64,000 bases of DNA from Chaetoceros tenuissimus (GCA_021927905.1 BLLK01000019.1:1178001-1242000); one strand, 5' to 3'; counted from the first letter of the stretch, positions 20,027 through 30,859 are shown. Made by a program: numbers and translations. Notes: a model not told the origin generated them from the letters alone.

Positions 20027-21334
20027 ATGCCATTCCATAATACAAACATGAATCTCTTCAAGTCTATTGCAGCACGAACTAGAAATACTGCAAACATATC
20101 TGCAGTATCTATTTCGTCAGAGTCGCCAGAATTTGAATTTGTGTATGAAGATACACTTCCTACGATTCCATCTACTCTCAAGGAAAGGAAACGCATCTTC
20201 AAAGAACTCGAAATAGCATTCAAGGCACAAGTAACGACTAATGAACTTGGTCATGACAAGAGAGCCAAAAAGATACATATGAACAAACCTATACCAACTG
20301 TCTACAACCAGCATTACAGCAAAAGCACGAAGATCAAGAAACAAACAAGGATAGGCACTGATATCTACAATGTCTCTACTACTTCTGACAATGGCATACA
20401 TGAAGCTCCCTTCCGATCCTTGAAGGTAGAAGCTCGTGGTATTACCTATCGTCAGATGAGTGCCATCATGGCCAATGTCAAGAGACGATGTGAGAAAGAA
20501 GGCTGGACTCGTGAGGTTGTAGATTCAGAGCCCAACAGACCTTCAGGAACATATATTCGCTTGACTCCTGATATTGTCAACATGCACGATATTGAGCGAT
20601 ATGTGATTGGTCCATATACACAAGCTACAGGAAGGTCACTTGTTGAGTCTTTGCCTTCTACTGCAGGTACTCAGCCACCAAGGTTCTTTGTAGTGCATAC
20701 ATGGAATGAAAAGTATGAGAATACCATGGCTTGTGTCAAGACCATGATTCATGACTTCTCAAGCAACCTCATCTCAGTTTCGGATCGCCGAGGAGGAGGA
20801 ATGACGATTGATACCCCAATCTGGATCGATGCATTCGCTACAAGCAATCAGGATGAGCTTCAAAGCAAGGACGTAGCAAGAGCTATATCAGTAGCAAAGT
20901 TCCGCACCATTCTAGTTCTTGACAAGAACGGTGAAGTATTCTCTTGCTCAAAGTCTATGGAAGCTCTGACTTATGCTTTGAGTAATTCTTACTCTCAAGT
21001 TGTGTGTCCAATCTACACTGCATTCAAGCATAGTTACATCCATCCTAATTTTGGAGAGATGTCAAGACAGGCAATAGGATTGGTCGAAGGTCAAGCACCC
21101 ATCGATGAGAACTACACATTGAATGCTGCCTATCGCGAGTCTCAGTTCCCAATGGAACGTTTAGAGATCCATACCAATCCTGAAGATACTTCTGAAGCTG
21201 TTTCACTTCCTTCCACAGTCAAAGATGCTTTGGAATCTATGAAACCTGCAGAGATTCTCATTCCAAAACAAGTCGAATTTGCTCTCAAACGATACGACTC
21301 TGTTCTTTCTGAGATTGATATGAACATGAACTGA
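20027..21334 (+). CDS. HTW/WID-family protein, copy 2
   Basis: An intact ATG frame of 435 residues, paralogue of the gene at 6109-7428 but on the opposite strand. Order: variable N-terminus (MPFHNTNMNLFKSIAAR); conserved block from EFEFVYEDTLP; MANVKRRCEKEGW; FFVVHTWNEKYEN; TMIHDFSSN; DTPIWIDAFATSNQDE; a strand (FRTILVLDKNGEVF) and SCSKSMEAL; then a C-terminal region with FKHSYIHPNFG and ENYTLNAAYRESQFP, and IPKQVEFALKRYDS near the end. From about residue 30 to 250 it is almost identical in DNA to copy 1, silent sites included, while the rest is clearly diverged. The HTW … WID … NQ order resembles TIR/HET-type folds. The usual WCxxE is not present, though a CSKSME stretch lies at a similar place. 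Function unknown; soluble protein. Confidence 0.8.
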   Translation: MPFHNTNMNLFKSIAARTRNTANISAVSISSESPEFEFVYEDTLPTIPSTLKERKRIFKELEIAFKAQVTTNELGHDKRAKKIHMNKPIPTVYNQHYSKSTKIKKQTRIGTDIYNVSTTSDNGIHEAPFRSLKVEARGITYRQMSAIMANVKRRCEKEGWTREVVDSEPNRPSGTYIRLTPDIVNMHDIERYVIGPYTQATGRSLVESLPSTAGTQPPRFFVVHTWNEKYENTMACVKTMIHDFSSNLISVSDRRGGGMTIDTPIWIDAFATSNQDELQSKDVARAISVAKFRTILVLDKNGEVFSCSKSMEALTYALSNSYSQVVCPIYTAFKHSYIHPNFGEMSRQAIGLVEGQAPIDENYTLNAAYRESQFPMERLEIHTNPEDTSEAVSLPSTVKDALESMKPAEILIPKQVEFALKRYDSVLSEIDMNMN

Positions 21335-21846
21335 ATGTTCTATTGGTCGACGACTTGCATGCTACATTACTCTATTTTACACATTTCATTTTTTATTTTG
21401 CATAGGATAGTTTGTACATAATTTACTGTAACTTTATTTTTGTATTAAAAATCTATTTTATTATGTGGTAGTAATATATACCCATGTAAGCTTTTACATA
21501 TATTTACAGTTGATGAATGTCTACTATATGATCTACTCATCATAGAGACATCATTTATTCTTGCTGTGTACGGTATGAGGTATCTCGTATTACTTCCAAT
21601 GACGGCGAATTTTAGTTCCTTCTCTTCCCTTCCCTTTTCCTTTTCAACCTCCTTTTCAGTTTGAAAAGAGAAGATCGGAGAAACACAAGTACTTAAAGTA
21701 CGTACATATCTGATGTCGACGTGTCCACTGCCGAGAGATGGAAGAAGAACAAATACCACGAGAAACATTCCAATAAAAAAGATAAACATTCCTCTCACTA
21801 AATACATTCTGCTACTTTCATCAAGCATCACTAACAACTTCAGCCA
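21335..21846. other. Intergenic stretch, no gene seen
   Basis: About 510 bp between two plus-strand genes. No supported frame. Pyrimidine-rich sequence (cttctcttcccttccctttt, around 21620) lies 200-230 bp before the next start codon and may belong to its promoter or leader, as is common for housekeeping genes. Confidence 0.35.
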
Positions 21847-22872
21847 ATGCAAGCAGCAAGACATTTTGTCTTTTGTCTCTCTTTAGTTGTACTAGTAGGA
21901 GCGTCCACTGCATTTGCTCCTCTTTCTGTACAAACAGTTCTAAAGAAGAAAGATGCGGTCCTCCTTCATTCCATCTCTTCTTCTTCTGTCCATCATGCCA
22001 ATGGCCATCACATGTACAACACACAACCTATAACTAACATTCAGCCGTACAATGGACCAAAAGGTGACATGACTCAAATGGAATACGGCATGACCATCAC
22101 ATTATCTGGTGCTTCATCCTTCAACATTCTCGTTGGTCCATCATCAGTTGCACAAGGCAAAGGACTCTTTCTCGCACCTCATGAATCATCACTCAGTGTA
22201 ACGATCCCAATAGGAACACCATTATGCCGTTACCCCTCTGGACAATTCACATCCCAGCCACAGGGAGACAAATGTGTCCTATTCGCATTCACACAAAATC
22301 AACCAGAAGCTACACCTGTATTTTTTCAAGAAAAATTAATGAGTTTGGCAGATGCTATCAAAAATATATCTTTTTCTTCAGGTAGTTTACGTAAATCTAC
22401 AAGATTGTTATACGGTCATGAAGTACATTTGTACAGACATAAAATGGATATTATTCCTAGTGATGGGGATAATATCTTTGTTCCGCATGAAGATGTTAAA
22501 AAGATGTATCAAGAAATGACATTGGCGGCTTTTGCCAATGATTTAGCATTTGATTGGGATATTTCCGAAGAGTTATACAATGATAGAGTGGATAATTTGA
22601 ATGTGTTGCAGTTTGTGTGGGAGTTGAAACAGGATACTTGGACGGGAGGATTGGTTCCTGTAGCACCGATTTTATGTGCTAATCGTGATATTCGATTGGA
22701 AGGTATGCTTCCTATGGAGGTAGGTCTTGCCTATGGGTTTCAATTTTGGCAAGATGCTGCTCAAAAGAAGTTGATACAGGAAGATAGTACTGTGAATGAT
22801 GATAATAATAGCAGTAGTAGTACTCTCAAGAATTCTTCTACAGAATTGGTTTCGAGCACATTGGGGTTGTAG
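21847..22872 (+). CDS. Plastid-targeted SET-like domain protein
   Basis: An intact ATG frame of 341 residues. The N-terminus MQAARHFVFCLSLVVLVGASTA|FAPLSV is a textbook diatom plastid presequence, with Phe-23 after the signal peptide in an ASAFAP-type motif. The mature part begins a SET-like pattern: VGPSSVAQGKGLFLAP (compare GxGxFA), then much later LAAFANDLAFD, LNVLQFVWELKQ and LCANRDIRLEGMLPMEVGLAYGFQFW, which resembles the closing …I..GEEL…YG..YW of SET proteins. SET domains in plastids methylate lysines, for example on Rubisco or aldolase. Here the Asn-His of the classical NHS motif is not obvious, so methyltransferase activity is uncertain. The C-terminus is Asn/Ser-rich. Compare the second SET protein at 31145, which has no presequence. 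Confidence 0.65.
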   Translation: MQAARHFVFCLSLVVLVGASTAFAPLSVQTVLKKKDAVLLHSISSSSVHHANGHHMYNTQPITNIQPYNGPKGDMTQMEYGMTITLSGASSFNILVGPSSVAQGKGLFLAPHESSLSVTIPIGTPLCRYPSGQFTSQPQGDKCVLFAFTQNQPEATPVFFQEKLMSLADAIKNISFSSGSLRKSTRLLYGHEVHLYRHKMDIIPSDGDNIFVPHEDVKKMYQEMTLAAFANDLAFDWDISEELYNDRVDNLNVLQFVWELKQDTWTGGLVPVAPILCANRDIRLEGMLPMEVGLAYGFQFWQDAAQKKLIQEDSTVNDDNNSSSSTLKNSSTELVSSTLGL

Positions 22873-23023
22873 CGTGCTATGAGTAGAATAGAAATTGTGA
22901 CTCTGAAATGACAGACGGGAATTCTGTCATGATAGTAAAAGTATATAGTAAAACTATAGTAAAGTAGTAAATGTAATCAAGATGATCTAAGTATAGTATG
23001 AGAACATCAAGATGACTATTGCC

Positions 23024-24157
23024 TCAATAGTCTCCATTTGCCTTTTCCTCTCGATATTTGTTCAAAATATCAGCTGCAAAAGTCATTCCCTTTTGAAAAT
23101 CTACATCCTCTGCCTTCAATCCAGTATCAAACTCTTGATCCTGTTCCTTCATTTCCCTCTTCTTTTTAATTTTGGCAATATGTGCAAGAATCGCATCCGA
23201 GTTACTATTCAATAAATCCTTTGCAAAATTCACATCATCTTTTTTCAACCCCGTCACTTTTTCAATCTTTTTCTGTAACGTATCATCTGCCTTTTCACCA
23301 ACCCCATCCATATAAGCCTTTGCAACATTTTTACCCTTGTTCAATAAATTCTTGACATCCTTGACTGCATATTGTGGATCTCTGAGAATAGACTTGACCA
23401 ATGCCTTGATTTTATCTTCAATATAGGATTGCAAAATCTCATACAATTCTTCCGTGGTACAACCGACTCTACCATTCGCAGCATTAGACTTTTTAACAAT
23501 TTTTCGATTCAATTCCGATAACTTGTCCAAATCGAGTACAACATCTTCACACAATTCTTTGGACAATGGACGTGATTTCAACTTGAGTCGTACCTCTCCT
23601 ACCGCATCAAAACTTCCAATTCTGATAAAGGAAGTATCTGTAGTTGTACTACTAGTAGTAGTGTCATCACTTAGCACAGGTGGAAAACCCATTTCTTGCA
23701 ATTCATGCCAATTATTCTTTGTAAGTATTAAATTCAAAAATTCCATTAATAAATGTACATCGCCCAGTGTAATTTCCAAACAAGGTTTTCTGTAAGAATC
23801 CCACTTTAATATAAATTTTTCAACATATAATGAAGCTTCTTGTTGATCAGGATGTGAGATTGTAAATCCTTCTACAATCAATTCTTTTTCAATTAAATCC
23901 AGACTAGTGGATGTTGCATGACATACTTTTGCAATGATTTGTAGATCGGCTTGGACTGTCGATGGTAGGACTATGTTACCGTGTTTACAGAGTAGTGTAA
24001 TGATTTTCGATGGGTCGACTTTGAATAATGATTTTGATTTGCTAACTGATGATTTGAAGATACTAGAGGATGGACTGTTGTTGTTGAATATGGAATAGGA
24101 AGGGAATGGCAGTGATGATATCAAGAGAATCAGAAGGAGAGACTTGATTGACTTCAT
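23024..24157 (-). CDS. Secretory or plastid protein of unknown family
   Basis: The open frame extends to 24199 without an ATG; the first Met with a good signal peptide is at 24157 (MKSIKSLLLILLISSLPFPSYSIFNN), giving 377 residues. The Phe two residues after the predicted cleavage point could make this a plastid presequence, but the motif is weak. The middle (about 85-145) contains SLDLIEKELIVEGFTISHPD, FILKWDSYRKPCLEITLGDV and LLMEFLNLIL, faintly like lipid-binding repeats of the chorein/bridge type. From about 210 on it is Lys-rich and helical (EDKIKALVKSILRDP, KKIEKVTGLKKDDVNFAKDLL), with two similar segments ending in KxxDVxFxK. I do not recognise the family and give no function. It is divergent from STT3 across about 400 bp. 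Confidence 0.65.
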   Translation of the reverse strand: MKSIKSLLLILLISSLPFPSYSIFNNNSPSSSIFKSSVSKSKSLFKVDPSKIITLLCKHGNIVLPSTVQADLQIIAKVCHATSTSLDLIEKELIVEGFTISHPDQQEASLYVEKFILKWDSYRKPCLEITLGDVHLLMEFLNLILTKNNWHELQEMGFPPVLSDDTTTSSTTTDTSFIRIGSFDAVGEVRLKLKSRPLSKELCEDVVLDLDKLSELNRKIVKKSNAANGRVGCTTEELYEILQSYIEDKIKALVKSILRDPQYAVKDVKNLLNKGKNVAKAYMDGVGEKADDTLQKKIEKVTGLKKDDVNFAKDLLNSNSDAILAHIAKIKKKREMKEQDQEFDTGLKAEDVDFQKGMTFAADILNKYREEKANGDY

Positions 24158-24559
24158 TGTGAAATAAATGAGAGAAGTGGATACTCTGTTTAGAGTCAAG
24201 AAGGTAAATCTGTGGTATGTTGCAAGGAACTTCTTTGAAATAGTCTAATGGAATTAAAGAGGAATGAAACAAAAAATGAGTGATGTGTGATGTGTGTGTT
24301 TTGGCCGTTGGATGCAAAGAAAAAAGGTCTGCATTATTTGTACGTAATAGTCATACCAATGTCAATATTTCATGTTAACCGTCTAAAATAGCGGTTAGAA
24401 TCTCCCTACCTGACAAAAGCAAAAGAGGCATTGGTCAAACATAAAAAAAAAGATTTCCAGAACCCAAGCTCATCTTTATCTAATTCATCTCATTGTATTT
24501 TAGGCCTTTGTGGTAGTCATCTAAAGAGACTCTCTCTTCAAAACAAACAAAAGGCAGTC
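24158..24559. promoter_or_regulatory. Divergent intergenic (promoter) region
   Basis: Four hundred bases separate the minus-strand secretory protein from STT3. Both promoters must be here. Beyond AT-rich sequence and a run of adenines at about 24444-24452 I see no defined element. Confidence 0.35.
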
Positions 24560-27279
24560 ATGAGTACTTCCACTGGCAAAGCTACAGTAAATGCAGCCTC
24601 AATCAGCAGTACAGTCATTCTATCAGTCATTCTCTTATTGACAGTGTACACTCTTCGAGAATCATTTTACATTCGTCTCATTGCCATTCAAGATTATGGA
24701 AGAGTCATTCACGAATTCGATCCTTATTTCGTAAGTACCAAGTATACTATTATTATATTTATATACTCTTTCTCATCCTTTTACATTTGTTAGAACTTTC
24801 GAGCAACGGAATATCTATATCAACACGGTACCAAGGCATTCTTCACCTGGTTTGATCATAAATCATGGTATCCACTCGGTAGACCGGTAGGTACTACCAT
24901 TTACCCTGGGATGCAATTCACGGCTGTCTTTATTAAAAAATATATTTTTGATGACCTTTCTCTAAATGATGTTTGTGTGTTTATTCCTGCCTGGTTTGGT
25001 GTTTTGGCTACGTTCATGACTGGATTATTGGCGTATGAAGTTACCCTTGAAAGAAATTGTAGTATTAGTTTATTGGGTGTAATGATGGATATGCTCGGAG
25101 TAAAGAATCAAAAGGAAGAGAAAGTTACAAAGGGAAAAAAGAAGAAGAAGAAACAGACTACAAGGACTCCAGAAACGAACGACAGCAAGAAAACAAATTT
25201 TGTACCGTATTTGTCGGCAATGTTTGCCATGATGGCCATGGCGGTTATACCAGCACATTTGATGAGGTCTGTTGGAGGAGGTTTCGATAATGAATGTGTA
25301 GCAATGACTGCCATGACTGCTACTTTTTACTTTTGGTGTAGATCTTTGAGAGCGGGGGAGAATAAATCCTTTCTTTGGGGTATCATGACTGGTCTTTCCT
25401 ATTTTTATGTAAGTGTAGCATCGTGGCATGTATGGATATTTGCAATATGACTTGTATCTCACAAAATATTCTATACAGATGGCGGCAGCATGGGGAGGAT
25501 ATGTATTTGTACTCAACATGATTGGACTACATGCAGCATTACTCGTGGCATTGGGAAGATTCAATACCAAAATTTATTTGTCGTATTCCATCTTTTACAT
25601 TATTGGAACTGCACTCGCGATTCAAATTCCTGTGGTGGGTATGACACCACTCAAAAGTCTTGAACAACTTGGTGCATTTGCAGTGTTTTTGGGATATCAA
25701 GTGTTGCAATTTATGGAAGTGACCATTCGTAAGAAGAAATTATCGAAAAAGGAAGCATGGAAGTTTCGAATTCAACTTGTGACGGGTGCGGCGGTGCTTG
25801 GAATTGCAATCCTTTTGATTTTTACTCCGACTGGATACTTTGGACCCATTTCCTCTCGTGTACGTGGATTATTCGTCAAACATACCAAAACGGGTAATCC
25901 ACTTGTCGATTCGGTTGCGGAACATCAACCGGCAAAAGCCAATGCTTACTTTCAATACCTTCAGCATTTTTGTACCCTTGCTCCATTGGGTTTTCTCATG
26001 ACATTGGTTTGGTTTGGAGATAGTCCTAGTTTTGTCGTGGCGTATGGTGTTGCGACGTACTTTTTCAGTCATAAAATGGTGAGATTGATTTTGTTGGCGG
26101 CTCCTGCGGCAAGTATTTTGGGAGGTATTGCTTTGGGAAGAGCTTGTGATTGGTCCATTGATCAATTACTATCAAAATCGGAAGAAGAACCGGTCAAGAA
26201 GGATGATAAAAAGAAGAAGGATGCGAAAAAGACTGACTTTTTACCATCATGGTTGAAAAAAGTGGTTGGAGTTGCATTCATTTGCGCAAGTTATGGAACT
26301 ATGCGTTCCTTTGATTTCTATTGCTGGAAAATTGCCAAGCATCTATCGAACCCAAGTATCATTCAGATTGGTCAACTTCGTGATGGAAGTGTAGTCAAGG
26401 TGGATGACTACAGAGAAGCGTACAACTGGTTGCGTGAGAATACTCCAGAGGATGCAAGAGTAATGGCATGGGTAAGTGTCTACTGTTTTGAATCTTTATA
26501 ACTGAACTTCATGAATGGCTATCAAAACGCATTGGAACTCATGACTATTTTACTTTCATCGACAGTGGGACTATGGATATCAGATTGCATCTATTGCAAA
26601 CCGTACTACAATCGCTGATGGAAACACATGGAATCATGAACACATTGCTCTACTCGCAAGAATTTTGACGGGTCCAACTGAAAAGGGATATGAAATCGCA
26701 CGTCACATGGCAGACTACATGCTTGTTTGGGCTGGAGGCGGAGGAGATGATCTAGCAAAGTCACCTCATTTAGCAAGAATTGCCAATTCTGTATACAGAG
26801 ACATGTGCAGTGATCCAGTTTGTAGTCAATTTGGTTTCGTTCAAGATCCACAGACACGTCAAAGACGTCCAAGTCGTCAAATGGGTAGATCCTTGATTGC
26901 CAATCTTGTATCTTATAGAATAAATCCTGATGCCAAGGTAGACCCAGAGCAATTCCAGGAGGTATTCAAATCTAAATTTGGCAAAGTGAGAATTTATAAA
27001 ATCATGAATGTAGATCAAGAGTCCAAGGAGTGGGCTGCAGATCCTAGCAATAGAATTTGCGATGTCGAAGGCGGATGGTTCTGCCGTGGACAGTATCCAC
27101 CATCAGTATTGAAGTATGTAAATGAAGGAAAGACCTTTGCACAATTGGAAGATTTCAACAAGAAGGGATACGATGAAGAGTATCGCAAGCAATATTTCGA
27201 TGGACTCAAGAAGAAGGACGAAAGAAGAAAGGCTGAGGCAAAGAGAAGAGCAGCATCCAAAAAGAAGGAGGAGCTATAA
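24560..27279 (+). CDS. STT3: Oligosaccharyltransferase catalytic subunit STT3
   Basis: STT3 transfers the lipid-linked oligosaccharide to Asn in the ER lumen (N-glycosylation). Four exons: 24560-24730, 24794-25408, 25479-26471 and 26566-27279; introns of 63, 70 and 94 bp, each GT-AG and phase 0. Joined they encode about 830 residues. Family landmarks are present: HEFDPYF|NFRATEYL (first catalytic Asp motif, split by intron 1), HLMRSVGGGFDNE, YFYMAAAWGGYVFVLN (across intron 2), and the peptide-binding WWDYGYQI made by joining MAW to WDYGYQI across intron 3, followed by NTWNHEHIALLARIL. About eleven to thirteen hydrophobic helices precede this. A very Lys-rich cytosolic-type loop (EEKVTKGKKKKKKQ) lies in exon 2 and another (EEEPVKKDDKKKKDAKK) in exon 3. 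The C-terminal tail is also Lys/Arg-rich. Nothing is broken. Confidence 0.95.
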
Positions 27280-27367
27280 GCATGATGAAATAAAAGTAAA
27301 AAGTAAAAGAAGAAGTAAAGCAAAGAAACATTCTTTACTTGTTTTATATAAGTTACTTCTCCAAGAT

Positions 27368-28078
27368 TCATACAGTAAACATATCCAACACTGCAAGAAC
27401 TGAATACAATGCATGAAACACAGCAGCTGCCAGGAACAAATCAGTACCCAATTCATATTTTGCAGTAAAATTCCCAATGTGCCCAGTGTACGCATCAATT
27501 TTACTAGAACTTGCAGCAATAATCAAGATACTCGTCAAAACTCCAATACTCTTTTCCAAAAGCTTCAACAAAGGTCGATCATCCATTCGTATATATTCCA
27601 TCAATTCCAAAGTAAATTCTATAAAATTCAAAAGAGCCGCAACGATCCATAAACTTGAAAAGCCCATTAAATTATTTCCAAGTGCACAACAAGCTCCTAG
27701 AAAGTACATTGTACCGGCTATAAAATTCAAACTCTTTATGAAAATTCTCTTTTTGCCATGTTCCTTGACTAATGCAACATGATAGGCAGTATGAGGAATA
27801 TAACAGACGGAAAAAAGAAGGTACATTGTTCCATAAGTTGACATGGTATGAATTCGACTCATACCAGCTCCACTAAAGAAGAAAATTGCGGATAAAATCA
27901 GACATCCAGCAGTTATATAATCAATGACGTCTATTTCTTGACGATTCCGAAATGTGATTCCTGACGATGTACTCATGGAGGATTCATCTTCATTCTGTGC
28001 AAGTCTTGAATGTTGACGGAGTTTATTTGGTACGATTTCTACTCCTCTTTCTTCGTCGTCGCTTTGATTCAAAGACAT
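27368..28078 (-). CDS. Membrane protein with five or six helices, unknown family
   Basis: The open frame extends further upstream, but the ATG at 28078 (MSLNQSDDEERG) is the best start and gives 236 residues. After a polar N-terminus, hydrophobic segments follow: YITAGCLILSAIFFFSGAGM, YGTMYLLFSVCYIPHTAYHV, FIAGTMYFLGACCALG, SLWIVAALLNFIEFTLELM, SIGVLTSILIIAASSS and DLFLAAAVFHALYSVLAVLD. No catalytic motif or known signature is seen. Its 3' end faces that of STT3 with only 88 bp between them. A diverged copy of its first codons plus upstream DNA is found 2.6 kb away at 30571-30859. Confidence 0.7.
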   Translation of the reverse strand: MSLNQSDDEERGVEIVPNKLRQHSRLAQNEDESSMSTSSGITFRNRQEIDVIDYITAGCLILSAIFFFSGAGMSRIHTMSTYGTMYLLFSVCYIPHTAYHVALVKEHGKKRIFIKSLNFIAGTMYFLGACCALGNNLMGFSSLWIVAALLNFIEFTLELMEYIRMDDRPLLKLLEKSIGVLTSILIIAASSSKIDAYTGHIGNFTAKYELGTDLFLAAAVFHALYSVLAVLDMFTV

Positions 28079-28319
28079 TATAGTCGATATATGCGTATCT
28101 GTGATGTTGTGAGTGCTGCTATTGGTAGTACATAAAATAGTTGTAATTAGCTCTTCTTTCAATTGCAGTACAGAACATGTTGATTGCATCAAAAAGAAAC
28201 TGAATTTTAGTGTTCGCAAAAAATGCGTTGGGACGTCAAGTCGGGACTAAGTTGTAGCTATTTAGTCGTGAAAGGAATTCAATACCGTAGAATAACGCTC
28301 ACTTTTCCATCCTTCAATG

Positions 28320-30565
28320 GTCTGTCTGTTAGTTTTTGTCTTGATGATGCGTTGAGAACCAGTCAAAAGATGGAACCGACTTTTTTGTTGCATTCTTTCA
28401 ATGGAAGAAATCAGAAAAGAATCATCGTACTATCCATCTATTGCACATCTTTGCAATTGTCTTCTTATATACTGCGTAATGACTTTTGAGACTGTAATTG
28501 AATGATTTTTCAGCTACTCTGCACTGTTGCTACTATTCTTTCTACAAATAGTTCCATGATGGGCAATAAGACGATATCCTTCTGAGTTTGAGTAGAATGA
28601 TATGGAGTTGAATATTTGCAGAGAGGGCGCATCGTACATGCTAGAAACGTTTCACTGCATCTGAATACTTTGAATGTAAATTGCTTGCTTCTCAAGGCGG
28701 CTAATAGTCAACAGTGTGTGTGTAGTGGTGCCGAACGGATGATGACATATGCAGCAACGCGAGTCTCCCTTTATTTCTTGTTGTAGGAAGTCTGAGAGAT
28801 GTCAGTAAGGAGGCATGGAGCCTAGGCTAAACTGATAGAGATAAGCATCAAGATTGGTCCCACACTTGTTACACGGAGGAGCTGGAATAGACGCTGGCAC
28901 GAGCTATGTGAGACACTGCGAAGAACATTTGCATGACGGACATCAGGGCATCATCTACTGTAGTTTCATTGTTGGGGGGCGAAGTTCTTTGAAGCATTGG
29001 GCAAGAACTCTGGGGATAGTAACGCTAAATAGATTCATCTCTCTTGTCTGTCTTTTAGTGTAGATTTCATGTATTCTTTATAAAGATGTAAAAGAAAGAA
29101 TTGCATATATTTTGTACTCTTATTTTATATTCTATCTTGTTATTTGACTTCTTGCTATTCTCTAATTTTACAAAGGCAGACTGCCAAGAACCACGCATAA
29201 TTAGAATATATACATTTTAAGTTCAAGTTAATGCTATTGCTCTTTGATATGAGGTTGCACGGCCTTTGCAACGATTTTCACAAGCGTTCATAGTTCGTAC
29301 ACTTTGTGCATCTTGTCAATTTGTTTTTGGCCTTCCGAGTAGTATGGTAGTTTTCATGAGAGCACTCGATCGCTTTGTAATGTATTGCACTTCAACTTGC
29401 ACTGTCTTCATAGACTTTATCACATGTACTTCATTAGAATGACATATGCATCGTAACACCTCTGCTTGGAACTTGCTCATTTCATTTCAATTTGCATTGT
29501 ATTATTAGAATTGATTTTTTCGTAAGAGCACCCAATATTTTCGTAATGCATTGCACTTCAACTTGCACTGTCTTCATAGACTGTATTACATGCACTTTAT
29601 CAGAATGTAATATGCATCGTAACATCTCCAAGTTACAATGATAGTCTCTTTCCCATTTACAACATCCTTTCGGAGATTACCTATCATTCCACTGTTTCTT
29701 TTTCTTGCGAAATCATCAGCTACTTTATTTCATCCCAAACACTCGATATCTTATTCAAATCAATCACTTACTCCAAAATATTCGGTAGAGATGCTATCAC
29801 TTCCCACGTCTATAGCCTATAGGGTCTCATAGTATCATAGCTGCCAGTATAATCTTCTTTCAATTGCTTGATCTACATATCTAAATAACTACGCCATTGC
29901 TTGTCTTTGCTTTCGTGTCACCAATCGAAGCTCGTCTCTTTCTAGTGAAATCTCAGGTTCTATACTCGCCTCGCTTTTGCATTGCCTCTTCTTTTCTCCA
30001 ATCTCAATCGTATACTTCTAGCATTTACAAATTCAATAACTTCGTTGCTTTGTGGGCAAAGCAAACATTACTGAAACAAACCGATACCACATTGACAATG
30101 GAATTGTTCCATATTGTCCGTTTTAAAATGGCCAAAGTTGTGATTATTGTTGATCGACAAAACCATTCAATTTATTGCAGTTCGATGTATTCTCCTTGTC
30201 CCGTTCACATATCAGACTTTCAATAGGTTCGAGCAAAACCTTAAGCAAAGGTAAGTAAATCATTTTAATAAATGTCATCCTTTCGGCAGCCAGATACATT
30301 CCGCATGTAGTTATTTATAGGTCAAATCTATGACTCTATGAAACTGAATTCAATAGCGACAAGGGAGATGAAATAAGGCAAGTGTGGTGGTAGCCTATAT
30401 TCGAAAGATGAAGAACGTACCAGCTCTTTGAAAATGGATGTATATTGACAGTGCTACAACCTAAATATCTATTGCTCACTCAGATGGAAGCCGAGCTACG
30501 AACGACCAAGAGCTGTAGCCGCTACAAGAGCAACTGTAGTGACTAGCATCTTGATGTAGAGATTA
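28320..30565. other. Long gene-free stretch
   Basis: More than 2 kb with no gene I can support; open frames of 60-110 codons on both strands lack a credible start, coding composition or family match. Contents: two ~115-bp direct repeats at 29350-29462 and 29514-29628 (separate entry). The rest is AT-rich sequence without visible structure. Confidence 0.5.
29350..29628. repeat. Two ~115-bp direct repeats
   Basis: Copies at 29350-29462 and 29514-29628 share a run centred on cacttcaacttgcactgtct followed by tcatagact, then similar …ttaca/catg-actt-atcagaatg… and a matching atgcatcgtaacayctc end. The core is identical and the flanks are diverged. No protein is encoded. It is a local duplication of unknown origin. 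Confidence 0.75.
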
Positions 30566-30570
30566 TAATA

Positions 30571-30859
30571 GATTCATCTTCATTCTGTGGAAGTCTTGAA
30601 TGCTGACGGATTTCTACTCCTCTTTCTTCATCGTCGCTTTGATTCAAAGACGTTTCAAGTTTTTATATATTGATGAGATTTACTTTAGTCACTTCTAAGC
30701 GCTGAAGAAACTAGTTGTAATTAGCTCCTTCTTCAATTGCTGATTTGCTACAAAAAGAAAATGAATGGTGGCAAAAATGCGTTGAGTTGTCAGTTGGGAC
30801 TAAGTTGTAGCTATTTAGTCGTATAACGATGTTGGATGAGAAATAACGCTCACTTTTCT
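30571..30859 (-). pseudogene. Truncated duplicate of the 5' end of the 27368-28078 gene
   Basis: This segment matches 27981-28308 in the same orientation: gattcatcttcattctgtg, tttctactcctctttcttc, gtcgctttgattcaaagac, gttgtaattagctc, aaaatgcgttg, gggactaagttgtagctatt tagtcg and aataacgctcacttttc. It therefore covers the first ~30 codons of the membrane-protein gene plus about 230 bp of its promoter, with several deletions. The start codon region is altered and no downstream coding part follows, so it cannot make the protein. Most likely a local duplication left to decay. Confidence 0.75.

Noticed and set aside
28854-30226. Several open frames of 60-110 codons in the gene-free stretch
   Set aside because: Starts are mostly not ATG, composition is not coding-like and no family motif is visible.
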